From contig DIWM01000037.1 in NCBI GenBank assembly GCA_002428485.1, positions 1-32,746 on the forward strand: a stretch of 32,746 nucleotides of DNA, written 5' to 3'. This DNA is from Deltaproteobacteria bacterium UBA6106 (lineage in GTDB: Bacteria; Desulfobacterota; Syntrophorhabdia; Syntrophorhabdales; Syntrophorhabdaceae). The position numbers and the translations under genes were made by a program. Below are positions 8,622 to 16,066 of this stretch, piece after piece. Each line of letters begins with the position of its first letter. Positions within the stretch are counted from its first letter, which is position 1. The notes beneath the pieces are model-generated. The model searched no databases. It saw nothing but the letters and a program-made list of their open reading frames with translations, and was not told the origin of the DNA.

Positions 8622-9224
8622 TCAATCAACCGCCACCGGGATTCCGCCTCTCAACGCGTCGATCAGTATCCGGCTCACCTGCTGGTGGTGTTCCAGAATA
8701 TCATATTGTGCATCTTTCAGGAGCCAGCGGCTTACCATGTGCTCAAGGATGCCCAGAACCAGGTGGCGCAGCACATAGATGTCCACATCCGTTCTGATGA
8801 CGCCCTCCTTCTGCCCTTCTTCGATGATATCCCACACCGAACGCACTGATTGTTTGAGAAAGTCGTATGTCTCCGTCTTGACAAAACTCCTGTTCACCCG
8901 CAGCTCGAGCATCAACAGCCTTCCATACTCGGGATTGTTTTTAAAGAAATAAAGAAAGTACCATACGAATTTCCGGATCTTGTTGAAGACCCCCGTGATC
9001 CCTTCCAGATGCAATGCGACCTGGCTGCGGAATTCGTTCGTTTTCTCGACAGGGATAGAGAAGAAGAGGTCTTCCTTGTTCTTGAAATACTGATAGATGG
9101 TTCCGTTGGCGATACCCGCCCTTTGAGCTATTTCAGAAATGCTTGCACTCTGGAAGTCTTTCTTGCTGAAGACCTCAATAGCTGCCTGGATGATGTCTTC
9201 TCTTCTGGCGACCTTTTTGTACAT
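8622..9224 (-). CDS. TetR/AcrR-family transcriptional regulator
   Basis: 200-residue TetR-type repressor. The N-terminal helix-turn-helix domain is clear: REDIIQAAIEVFSKKDFQSA, SISEIAQRAGIANGTIYQYF, KNKEDLFFSI. The C-terminal half is a helical ligand domain, by analogy probably sensing a CoA ester or fatty/aromatic acid. The gene lies 30 bp downstream of the last ATPase gene of the bzd-like operon and has no obvious promoter of its own, so it is likely cotranscribed and autoregulatory. The palindrome at 13466-13480 over the bzdO promoter is the best candidate operator. That link is inference. Confidence 0.9.
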   Translation of the reverse strand: MYKKVARREDIIQAAIEVFSKKDFQSASISEIAQRAGIANGTIYQYFKNKEDLFFSIPVEKTNEFRSQVALHLEGITGVFNKIRKFVWYFLYFFKNNPEYGRLLMLELRVNRSFVKTETYDFLKQSVRSVWDIIEEGQKEGVIRTDVDIYVLRHLVLGILEHMVSRWLLKDAQYDILEHHQQVSRILIDALRGGIPVAVD

Positions 9225-9254
9225 GACCGGCGTACCCAGCGTCCTCTTTAAAGA

Positions 9255-10139
9255 TCAATTTACACAATTATGCCGGCTGCCGTGAGCCGACGCATCTGGT
9301 TCCTGCCGCTTGCAGAAACCATCGGCATACAGGGCTGCACCCAGGGCCGGTATGAATGCAGGATCCCATTCAGGATCAGGGGCCAGCCCGCTTATCTTCA
9401 GGATGCTTTCAACCAGGCTGACTATTCCGGGATTCCTGGCCAGCCCTCCGATGATGACAAAATCCTTCTTCATGCCCGATCTATCTACCAGTGTGCTGAT
9501 CCTCCTGGCCATAGCGTAGTAATAGCCGGCTATCAGCTCTTCTACCGGTACCTTGCTTCGGATCAGATCCAGCGCTTCGGACTGCGCGTACACGGCACAA
9601 AAGTCGCTCAGCTTTGGAAATTTATCAGACCGCAGCGCGATCTCTGCCGTCTCCGCAAGGTCTTTCCTGACCAGGCCGCCGAACGCCTCTATCGACCTTC
9701 CGATGCCGGCGGCACATTTGTCGTTCCAGAGGAATGAGGTTGCTCTGCCCTTTTCTGTGCAGTGAATTACCTTGCAGCTTTGCCCCCCGGCATCGAGCAC
9801 CGTACGGACCGAAGGGCCCCATATTCGTACCGCCCCTGCCGCGCCGCATGCAATCTCCGATACAGTTTTATGTGCGAAGGCCGCCTGCGTGCCTCCGCGG
9901 CCGGTCGCGACGATAGAATGGATATTTTCCAGCTTGAAACCGGTCTTGTTGAGTGCCCCGTTCATGGCATCCAGGGCCGATTCTTTGGGCGTCCTGGTAG
10001 TGACCTGAGAAGATGCATAAGGTTGTCCGTCAAGCAGTATCAACGCCTTGGACGTCACTGCCCCGATATCAACTCCCGCCGCGATCACCTTGGCCTTTGT
10101 CCAATCAAGCTTTTTATTTACCGAAATATGCTCACTCAT
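9255..10139 (-). CDS. BadF/BadG-type ATPase, electron activator of the class I reductase (BcrA/BzdQ-like)
   Basis: ASKHA-fold ATPase of 294 residues that couples ATP hydrolysis to low-potential electron transfer into the BzdN/BzdO-like reductase. The phosphate-1 motif is AAGVDIGAVTSKA (20-32), and the second phosphate loop is LDAGGQSCK. The two cysteines that bind the dimer-bridging [4Fe-4S] cluster are present as NDKCAAGIGR (C142) and FCAVYAQSE (C181). The adenosine region is IIGGLARNPG. It overlaps the upstream ATPase gene by 4 bp (ATGA). In length it resembles Azoarcus BzdP/BzdQ rather than the longer Thauera BcrA. Which of the two it represents is not decidable by eye. Confidence 0.85.
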   Translation of the reverse strand: MSEHISVNKKLDWTKAKVIAAGVDIGAVTSKALILLDGQPYASSQVTTRTPKESALDAMNGALNKTGFKLENIHSIVATGRGGTQAAFAHKTVSEIACGAAGAVRIWGPSVRTVLDAGGQSCKVIHCTEKGRATSFLWNDKCAAGIGRSIEAFGGLVRKDLAETAEIALRSDKFPKLSDFCAVYAQSEALDLIRSKVPVEELIAGYYYAMARRISTLVDRSGMKKDFVIIGGLARNPGIVSLVESILKISGLAPDPEWDPAFIPALGAALYADGFCKRQEPDASAHGSRHNCVN

Positions 10140-10930
10140 CTTCCACCTCCATAACTTACCACAGCGCCTATCGCGCCAACGTATTCGGGAAGGCTCACTA
10201 CGCTCACCTCTTGTTTTATCAAATGCTGAAGGTGGTTAATAACCGCCTGAGACCTGGCTAATCCTCCGGCTACCACGATCTCTTTCGTAAGGGGCATACA
10301 GGTGGACATAGCGGCAACGCGCTCAACCATGAATCTGGTGACGGCATCTGCTACATCCGCAGCGTCCACGCCCTGACACATGAGATCAATGGCCTCTGAT
10401 TCGGCAGAAAGGGCGCACTGAATGGCAACGGATACATTTCTGGTCGACTTAAGCGCCAGTTGGGACAGCTCTTCCTCACTAACCCCCAGCAGCTTTGCCA
10501 TGCTCGTGTAGAAGATGCCCAGGCCGTCAGCGCATTTATCATTTTGAATAACGTCCAGCAGGTCTCCGTTCTGGTCATAGCTCATGGCCTTATGTACATT
10601 GCCGCCTATATCGATTACTGTTCTCGAGTTATTGTTAAGGAAGAAGGCCCCTTTGGCATCCGCTACATATTCGGGCACCGTTGCGGTTACGTTCAATGCC
10701 GGCGTTTTAACAATATCCCTGAAGATCCCCGTGGTGACGATGCCGGCCAGTTCTCCACCGGAAATACCCGCACTTCTCAGGGCATCATTGAGTGCTGTTT
10801 GAGCCGCAGCCGCTACATCACATGCTGTGGGGACCGTGGAATAGCCAAGGATCTCCCTGCCCCTCATTATTACGGCCTTCGTATTAATGTGACCTGCATC
10901 CAATCCAGTCAGAAGTTTTCCGTTATTCAA
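10136..10930 (-). CDS. BadF/BadG-type ATPase, second electron-activator subunit (BcrD/BzdP-like, divergent)
   Basis: 264-residue partner of the neighbouring ATPase. The phosphate-1 loop is GLDAGHINTKAV and the second is VIDIGGNVHKA where the family usually has DIGGQDxK. Cluster cysteines are C133 (NDKCADGLGIF, normally CAAGTGRF) and C172 (IQCALSAESEAI). VVAGGLARSQ gives the adenosine motif. The start is TTG and overlaps the stop of the bzdN-like gene by 4 bp. Altered loops suggest a weakly hydrolysing or regulatory partner in a heterodimer, as unlike subunits occur in class I enzymes. That reading is inference. Confidence 0.82.
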   Translation of the reverse strand: MNNGKLLTGLDAGHINTKAVIMRGREILGYSTVPTACDVAAAAQTALNDALRSAGISGGELAGIVTTGIFRDIVKTPALNVTATVPEYVADAKGAFFLNNNSRTVIDIGGNVHKAMSYDQNGDLLDVIQNDKCADGLGIFYTSMAKLLGVSEEELSQLALKSTRNVSVAIQCALSAESEAIDLMCQGVDAADVADAVTRFMVERVAAMSTCMPLTKEIVVAGGLARSQAVINHLQHLIKQEVSVVSLPEYVGAIGAVVSYGGGR

Positions 10931-12093
10931 GGCGTCACCCCCTTTATGATTTCTACAAGGGCTTCCAGTTGCGTCCGAAATTGAGTTATTGGTACGGTGG
11001 TATCAAGCTCAAGCTCGGTCGATGGGATTCCCAAATTATCGAGGACAGGCTTCAGTCCCACGACGTCCATCGGTTGAGGGCTGCAAAATCTCTGGTAGAG
11101 AAATACTACTCCATCGGGCTTGAAGTCCTCGATGAACTGTTGAACGAACCTGAACCTCTTTTTCTCCCCGGTACCGGGAACGTTGTCCTTTGCGGGACAG
11201 GGGATCTTGCCGATGTATCCCTCGGCGAGCGCCTTAAGCTTATCCGGTCTGCCCTCGGGTACCTCGAACCAGAAGTACCTGGCTGCCGTACAGGAATCAA
11301 TAAAGATCAGGCTTGTGTCATAGTTCAGGTGTTCCATCAGATCGAAAATCCCCAGGTCGTCGCAGGCGCCGCCCGTTACCATCAGCCTTACCCCTGAAGA
11401 CGTCTTGCCGGGCCCGGCCTCCAGCCTCTCGATCAGCTGCTCCAGCATCCCGTTGCATTCCTGCTTGTCCATAACCTGAGAGGCCAGGGTCGCGGTGGCA
11501 ACCTCCGGGCCTGTTATGGGCGGTTTGTCATGCCTCAGGAACTCCCAGAGCCGCTTAAGGAGCCTTCTGTTGTGATTGTAGACCTTGATCGCCCCCTCCA
11601 GGTCGTTATCTGTTATATCTTTTTTCGCAAGCTTCCCGATGAATTCTTTGAACTGTCCAAAAGACTCTGCCATGAATCCGGCAGCAGGCTTCGTGTGAAT
11701 GATATGAGGGTACTGCATGAGGTAGCTCTTTTCCTGGAACCCCGCAAACCTCACCCATACGTTGAAAGCCTCGCCCATATGGATGCAGCTGCTGCTCGTA
11801 ACGATCAGGTCTAAGTAATCATAATTGTGTTGCAACCCCTGATAGGCGCAATCGTGGGAAAAGGAGCAGTACGTTTCGTGGATATAGCCCCTCGTCATTG
11901 CCTGTGACTCATGGGAGCTGAGGATCCTCAGCGGCACAATTCCTGCTGCATAGAGAATCTCCTCGGGAACATGGGTACACATATATCCCGCCAAGAGCCG
12001 CCCTTGCGCCTTAAGGGACCTGGCGTATTCAGGTGTGTTCTCAGTTATGTGGCGAAAACTTTCGATTATTGCATCTGAGCCTTTCTTCTCCAT
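10927..12093 (-). CDS. bzdN: Class I benzoyl-CoA reductase-type subunit (BcrC/BzdN-like; 2-hydroxyacyl-CoA dehydratase D family)
   Basis: 388-residue reductase subunit of the HgdB/BcrC family, which binds a [4Fe-4S] cluster and the aromatic CoA ester. The family opening CTHVPEEILYAAGIVPLRIL (C39) is present, with further cysteines C76 (ETYCSFSHDC), C82 and C103 (TSSSCIHMG) in the places used for cluster binding. The length fits BzdN/BcrC (about 380-390). AGGAGGT precedes the ATG, and the gap to the bzdO-like stop is 3 bp. With the two ATPases and the bzdO-like subunit it makes a full four-subunit class I enzyme. The substrate could be another aroyl-CoA. Confidence 0.82.
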   Translation of the reverse strand: MEKKGSDAIIESFRHITENTPEYARSLKAQGRLLAGYMCTHVPEEILYAAGIVPLRILSSHESQAMTRGYIHETYCSFSHDCAYQGLQHNYDYLDLIVTSSSCIHMGEAFNVWVRFAGFQEKSYLMQYPHIIHTKPAAGFMAESFGQFKEFIGKLAKKDITDNDLEGAIKVYNHNRRLLKRLWEFLRHDKPPITGPEVATATLASQVMDKQECNGMLEQLIERLEAGPGKTSSGVRLMVTGGACDDLGIFDLMEHLNYDTSLIFIDSCTAARYFWFEVPEGRPDKLKALAEGYIGKIPCPAKDNVPGTGEKKRFRFVQQFIEDFKPDGVVFLYQRFCSPQPMDVVGLKPVLDNLGIPSTELELDTTVPITQFRTQLEALVEIIKGVTP

Positions 12094-12096
12094 CTG

Positions 12097-13413
12097 TCAT
12101 GCACCTCCTTTCTTATGCGCTTCCATGAGATGTACGAACAACTCAGTTTTCCGCTGGGCACCCGGCAGATCCATTTTCCGGACATCTACCTGGTCGGTAT
12201 CGTACTCCACGGTCGGGATCTGGTTTTTGAAAATGCGCTGCATCGCTATGTAGCCGTTCCTGAAGTCCGTTTCACAACTGCGGGAAGGCGCCAGCAAAAG
12301 CCCGTCAGCCTTATATTCTGTCACCATTGCCTTGGCCATTGATTCCAGCGCCCAGTATGATCTTACCCCCTGCCAGGTTGGCCAGCCCAGGACTATTTTA
12401 GCAAGCTCGGTTATGGCCTTTCTTCTGGTAGACAGATCAAGTTCGTCTACCCAGGCAGGGTCAATGGGCTCCCATGTCCATTTTCCATTGACGATCCCCT
12501 TGAAATTGCCGCAGGTGCCGAAGGTGTAGACCGAGGCTACGATCTCGGCTCCGACGTCCCTCAGTATCCTCGACATTTCCGGATGGCCGTACGTATGCGC
12601 TATTCCAAAATAGACTATCCTGAAGCGTTGATCCGGAGCCACGCTCTGTCCGGTCTCGACCATACGCTTCACTTCTTTCAGTAATGTCTCGTATAAGCGC
12701 ACACTTTCATCGGTCGTCCTGTCCACAACCGCCGGCGGGAACAGGGCTATGAGCCGCCGCTCATCCAGCGGCGCCGGAGAATGCATGTTGAGCGCGCATA
12801 TATTGCCCCACAGGACGAGCACCTTGATCTCGTTTCTCACTGCCTTGACGAACAACTCATCGGAAAACTCCCTGCCGGTTACTCTCTGGAGCCACTCTAT
12901 ACCGGCCTCTATCTGGTTGGAGACGTAGTTGACGATCTTCGGATCTTTCTCCGCATTTCCCCCGCCGATCATGTCTATGGCATACATGGGTATACCGCCC
13001 AGACGCCTTGAAACCTCCTGATACCACTTTGAATGCTGGCTGCACAGGTGCGTGGTCCAGATCACATCCGGTCTCGGATATCCGTCCTTGATCGTTTTGT
13101 CTGTAATAGCCATTTTGTCGCGGATCACCTCGCCGACAAACAGCTTCAGGTAGCTGCATGAGTGAAAACCCAAACCACCGGTTTCAGCGGCAATAATATC
13201 CTCACGGCATTCTGCGGGCACTGTCCCTGCCGCTGATGCCGCGTGAGGTTCGCCGCCTATCAGGTGTATATCCTCACCCAACCCTTTAAGGGGAGCCAGC
13301 GGGCTCCAGGTAGAGCCCATGCAGCGCAGGCCTCCGGAAGCATAAAGGTAGTTCCTGTAGCAGTTAGTCTGGTAATTCTTCAATTCGCCCCATGTCGTTA
13401 TGTTGTATGCCAT
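12097..13413 (-). CDS. bzdO: Class I benzoyl-CoA reductase-type subunit (BcrB/BzdO-like)
   Basis: 438-residue member of the 2-hydroxyacyl-CoA dehydratase superfamily. The stretches GLRCMGSTWSPL and GLGEDIHLIGGEPHAA resemble the BzdO/BcrB signature (GIRWSGSAW, GLGEDVYSLTGEPYAA), as does the block around THLCSQHSKWYQ. Conserved cysteines C86 and C124 are candidates for the cluster. It is the first gene of the operon, with AGGAGG before ATG and a promoter at 13480-13508. It acts with the bzdN-like subunit as the ring-reducing heterodimer. No ferredoxin gene (bzdM) is seen next to it. Confidence 0.83.
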   Translation of the reverse strand: MAYNITTWGELKNYQTNCYRNYLYASGGLRCMGSTWSPLAPLKGLGEDIHLIGGEPHAASAAGTVPAECREDIIAAETGGLGFHSCSYLKLFVGEVIRDKMAITDKTIKDGYPRPDVIWTTHLCSQHSKWYQEVSRRLGGIPMYAIDMIGGGNAEKDPKIVNYVSNQIEAGIEWLQRVTGREFSDELFVKAVRNEIKVLVLWGNICALNMHSPAPLDERRLIALFPPAVVDRTTDESVRLYETLLKEVKRMVETGQSVAPDQRFRIVYFGIAHTYGHPEMSRILRDVGAEIVASVYTFGTCGNFKGIVNGKWTWEPIDPAWVDELDLSTRRKAITELAKIVLGWPTWQGVRSYWALESMAKAMVTEYKADGLLLAPSRSCETDFRNGYIAMQRIFKNQIPTVEYDTDQVDVRKMDLPGAQRKTELFVHLMEAHKKGGA

Positions 13414-13465
13414 CTAAACCTCCTGTCCAAAATTATATCAAAGTCTTCTTCTGCCGGTATCAATT

Positions 13466-13480
13466 ATGAACATAATTCAT
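13466..13480. promoter_or_regulatory. Palindromic operator, copy 1
   Basis: ATGAACATAATTCAT, with perfect 5-bp arms ATGAA/TTCAT around a 5-base centre. It lies at the -10/start region of the bzdO promoter. An exact inverted copy of the whole 15-mer lies at 13615-13629. The likely binder is the TetR protein of the same operon. Confidence 0.6.
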
Positions 13481-13508
13481 TTTTATTATTTTCCTTATCA
13501 GATGTCAA
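13480..13508 (-). promoter_or_regulatory. Sigma70-like promoter of the bzdONPQ-like operon
   Basis: Minus-strand TTGACA (13503-13508), 17-base spacer and TAAAAA (13480-13485). The palindromic operator at 13466-13480 touches the -10, so a bound repressor would block the start region. The leader would be about 60 nt. Confidence 0.65.
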
Positions 13509-13588
13509 GTGTTTTTTTGTTCATATTAAGATAAATATCATATTGAATAGAGTTCATGTTGGCTTTTAATAAGGCTACCTTGATCAGG

Positions 13589-13616
13589 TTGACTACTGAG
13601 TTGGGTCATATAAAAT
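13589..13616 (+). promoter_or_regulatory. Plus-strand promoter pointing away from bzdO
   Basis: TTGACT (13589-13594), 16-base spacer and TAAAAT (13611-13616), immediately followed by operator copy 2. It mirrors the bzdO promoter layout but faces right, where the next gene (CDF) is on the opposite strand. Any transcript would be antisense to the CDF 3' end or stop at the hairpin at 13675-13710. Confidence 0.5.
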
Positions 13617-13629
13617 GAATTATGTTCAT
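13615..13629. promoter_or_regulatory. Palindromic operator, copy 2 (inverted)
   Basis: ATGAATTATGTTCAT is the exact reverse complement of the site at 13466-13480, 149 bp away. It overlaps the -10 of the plus-strand promoter by two bases. Two distant sites could also let a repressor loop the DNA. Confidence 0.6.
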
Positions 13630-13674
13630 GCATGCAGAATAACTTGCTTTGAATCACTGCATGATGCTAAAGAG

Positions 13675-13710
13675 AAAAATGCCGGGAGATTATTCCAAAT
13701 AGGGGCATTT
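13675..13710. terminator. Hairpin overlapping the CDF stop codon, possible bidirectional terminator
   Basis: AAATGCC and GGCATTT form a 7-bp stem around a loop of about 19 bases, with T-rich sequence following on both strands (TTTTTCTCTTT on minus, TTTCTTGTTTT on plus). It could end the CDF transcript and a short transcript from the plus promoter at 13589. Confidence 0.4.
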
Positions 13711-14625
13711 CTTGTTTTCCCGGACGAAGCTGCAATCTTTCTTGCAAGGCTCCATCCTTATCGTCACTTCGCTTTCTGCGATGAGCAAATCAATATCGTT
13801 TTTAATATCAGAGATGACCGAATGGCCTTTTTTTAGCGGGATATGTTCAGGCATAATGATATGGAGGTCAATAAAACGTTTCCTCCCTGCAGTTCTGGTC
13901 TTCAGGTCTTTGAAATTGCAGTATTTGTCCATGTGCCTTGCAAGAACTTTGACTACATCCATCTGCCCACCTTCTTCCATTGAGGCATCAAGAAGCTTCA
14001 TAAAGGCTTCCTTAAGGAGGCGGGCGGAAGGTACCGCGATAACGACGCTCACAAAAAGCGTGGCGCCGGGGTCGATGTAATTGACTACCCTGTCAAAACC
14101 CGCACGGGTAACAATTATTATCAGGAGAAAAGACAGGGTGATCGCCGTCGAGATGTACCCTTCAAGCTTAAAATGCAACCCTTCTGCCTTTAACGCTGGG
14201 GAAGCGCTTTCCTGCGACAGCTTCAGTATATAATATGATCCCCAGAAATTGATGGCCACGCCAACCAGGCTGCATATGAACCCTATCCATGGAGCCCTCA
14301 CCTCTTCCACCCTGATGATGTGCATGATCGCCTGAAAGGACATGGCGAGGGCGAGCCCGATGAGAACGACCCCTTCCATCGCCTCGCAAACATTTTCGAT
14401 CTTTCCGTAACCGTAGTTATGGAGAGGGTCCGCGGGCCTGTTTGAGATCTTGATCGCGTAATAGAGGATGACCGAAACGGCAAGGGCGACGCAGGATATT
14501 CCCAGGTCAGCCGCTATCGCCAGCGAATCAACGACCACGAGAGCGACCACCTTTATGATACAGAGGGCTATATTCGAGAACAGGCTTACCTTCACGGCAA
14601 GCATCATATAGTGATCTTTATTCAT
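13690..14625 (-). CDS. Cation diffusion facilitator (CDF) family transporter
   Basis: Inner-membrane protein of 311 residues with about six hydrophobic segments in the first 210 residues and a cytoplasmic C-terminal domain (about 215-300). The CDF hallmark HNYGYGKIE follows the second segment. Family members exchange Zn, Mn, Fe or similar divalent metals for protons. The transport site looks altered. The TM2 motif reads AADLGIS, so D40 is present but the second acidic or His residue four positions on is S44. The TM5 motif is HFKLE, with Glu where Asp is common. The tail has a Cys cluster (CKKDC, KCPYLE) that may bind metal. It is divergent from the gene at 14753. Confidence 0.88.
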   Translation of the reverse strand: MNKDHYMMLAVKVSLFSNIALCIIKVVALVVVDSLAIAADLGISCVALAVSVILYYAIKISNRPADPLHNYGYGKIENVCEAMEGVVLIGLALAMSFQAIMHIIRVEEVRAPWIGFICSLVGVAINFWGSYYILKLSQESASPALKAEGLHFKLEGYISTAITLSFLLIIIVTRAGFDRVVNYIDPGATLFVSVVIAVPSARLLKEAFMKLLDASMEEGGQMDVVKVLARHMDKYCNFKDLKTRTAGRKRFIDLHIIMPEHIPLKKGHSVISDIKNDIDLLIAESEVTIRMEPCKKDCSFVRENKKCPYLE

Positions 14626-14752
14626 GTGTCCTCATTATATACCTAAAAGGACATTAATAAAATATTTACCTTCTATTATGTACAAGATGAAACAAAGTTT
14701 GTTTTCAACCTCATCCCTGTGTTATATGATATTCAGCGATTCGGAGGTCCCC

Positions 14753-16063
14753 ATGAAAGGTTATTCCACAGAAGCTTCCCTGACGATCTCTTCTGACATG
14801 CAGTTCCTCCCCCTTGCTATGTCATTCACGGAGGCATCGGCAAAGGCGTTCGGGCTCGAAAAGACAGATGCCCTTAAGCTCACCCTTGCCTGCGAAGAGA
14901 CCTTCACATATATCTGCAAAACAAGCAAAGAAACCAGATCCCTGGTAATGAAAGCGACGAACGGTCTTTATTACGTCGGGGTACAATTTCTTTTTAACGC
15001 TTCTGATTTTGACCCCAGGGCATTCAACCTTACCGCACAGGTCTCGCCTGATGATGAACAGGGGCTCGACGAGATGGGGCTCATCATCGCCTCAAGGTCC
15101 GTGGAGAGATTGCAGATCTTTCACGGCTCCGAGGGCGTCAGCCTTGTACTGGTAAAAGAAAAGTCATATCCGCCAATGTCAAAGATCACAATACCTGAAT
15201 CAAAAACTCTGAGAGATTTTACCGTCGTTGCTCCTGACCCGGGAACGCTGAAACTGTTTGCCGGGCAGATCGTACACTACTACCCGGATCACCTCTATCC
15301 CAGAGACTTTCGTTTTCCCGGCAAGCTCATGGACATGGTCGCAAGCGGCGAATACGGCGCGGCGGTCGCGGTCGGCAAGGAAGAGCTAACGGGAGGGGGC
15401 GTGGTGTGGTTTCAATCAAGCGGAAAGATGGTCGAGGTCTTTGGCCCTTACCTTTTCAATCAACCTCCTCAATCATCCATGGCAGCAAGGCTCATCAACG
15501 CCGTCATAGAAGGTCTGGCAAAGACCGGCATATTGTTTCTCATTGTCATGTACGCGACGCCGGAATTGCCTTCGGGCTATTTTGAACCGTTGGGGGCCAT
15601 CGACATCTTTAAAAAGGATTCTCCTCCTGCGGCTATCACGGTCTACTGCCGGCAGCTTAAAGAAGACCCCGGGAGCACGGTCTGGGTCCACCCGGAGCTT
15701 GAAGAATTCCTGAAAAAAGAATACCGGCGGTTATATTTTGCCCGCCGCATGAAACCCACGGAGAGTGCCGGCGAGGCACGCCCCGAACATTCGGTGTTTG
15801 CCGCGAGATTCGTCAAGGCGCAAAACACCGTCATCCTTAACACCATATGGGACGGGGTCGATTTCTCCGATAACCTCGATCGCCATATCCGCACCCTGGG
15901 CAATGAAGGGATACCGAACATCTTCTTTGAGATCGACCTTGCATATGCGTGGCAGGCTAATCTCATACCTTTGCTGCTGCGCCGGGAGTTCATCCCGAGG
16001 CTCGTCCTGCCCTATGCCGGCGAGGGCGACATAGTGCTGTTCCAGCACGGGAAAGGGCTGTAG
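14753..16063 (+). CDS. Two-domain protein: GHKL-like ATPase fold plus GNAT-like domain, function unknown
   Basis: 436 residues, started at 14753 because CGGAGGT lies just upstream; the frame is open further left without a ribosome site. Residues about 1-130 resemble RsbW/anti-sigma type GHKL ATPases (DALKLTLACEETFTYIC), but the Asn of the EExxxN box is Tyr53, so ATP/Mg binding may be lost. Residues about 155-310 look like an acetyltransferase-type (GNAT) domain. The C-terminal 100 residues resemble a further alpha/beta segment (FFEIDLAYAWQANLIPLLLRR, shown only in part by family resemblance). It is the first gene of an operon with an aminotransferase 3 bp downstream and a molybdenum hydroxylase. 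I cannot name the function. Confidence 0.75.
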   Translation: MKGYSTEASLTISSDMQFLPLAMSFTEASAKAFGLEKTDALKLTLACEETFTYICKTSKETRSLVMKATNGLYYVGVQFLFNASDFDPRAFNLTAQVSPDDEQGLDEMGLIIASRSVERLQIFHGSEGVSLVLVKEKSYPPMSKITIPESKTLRDFTVVAPDPGTLKLFAGQIVHYYPDHLYPRDFRFPGKLMDMVASGEYGAAVAVGKEELTGGGVVWFQSSGKMVEVFGPYLFNQPPQSSMAARLINAVIEGLAKTGILFLIVMYATPELPSGYFEPLGAIDIFKKDSPPAAITVYCRQLKEDPGSTVWVHPELEEFLKKEYRRLYFARRMKPTESAGEARPEHSVFAARFVKAQNTVILNTIWDGVDFSDNLDRHIRTLGNEGIPNIFFEIDLAYAWQANLIPLLLRREFIPRLVLPYAGEGDIVLFQHGKGL

Positions 16064-16066
16064 ACA

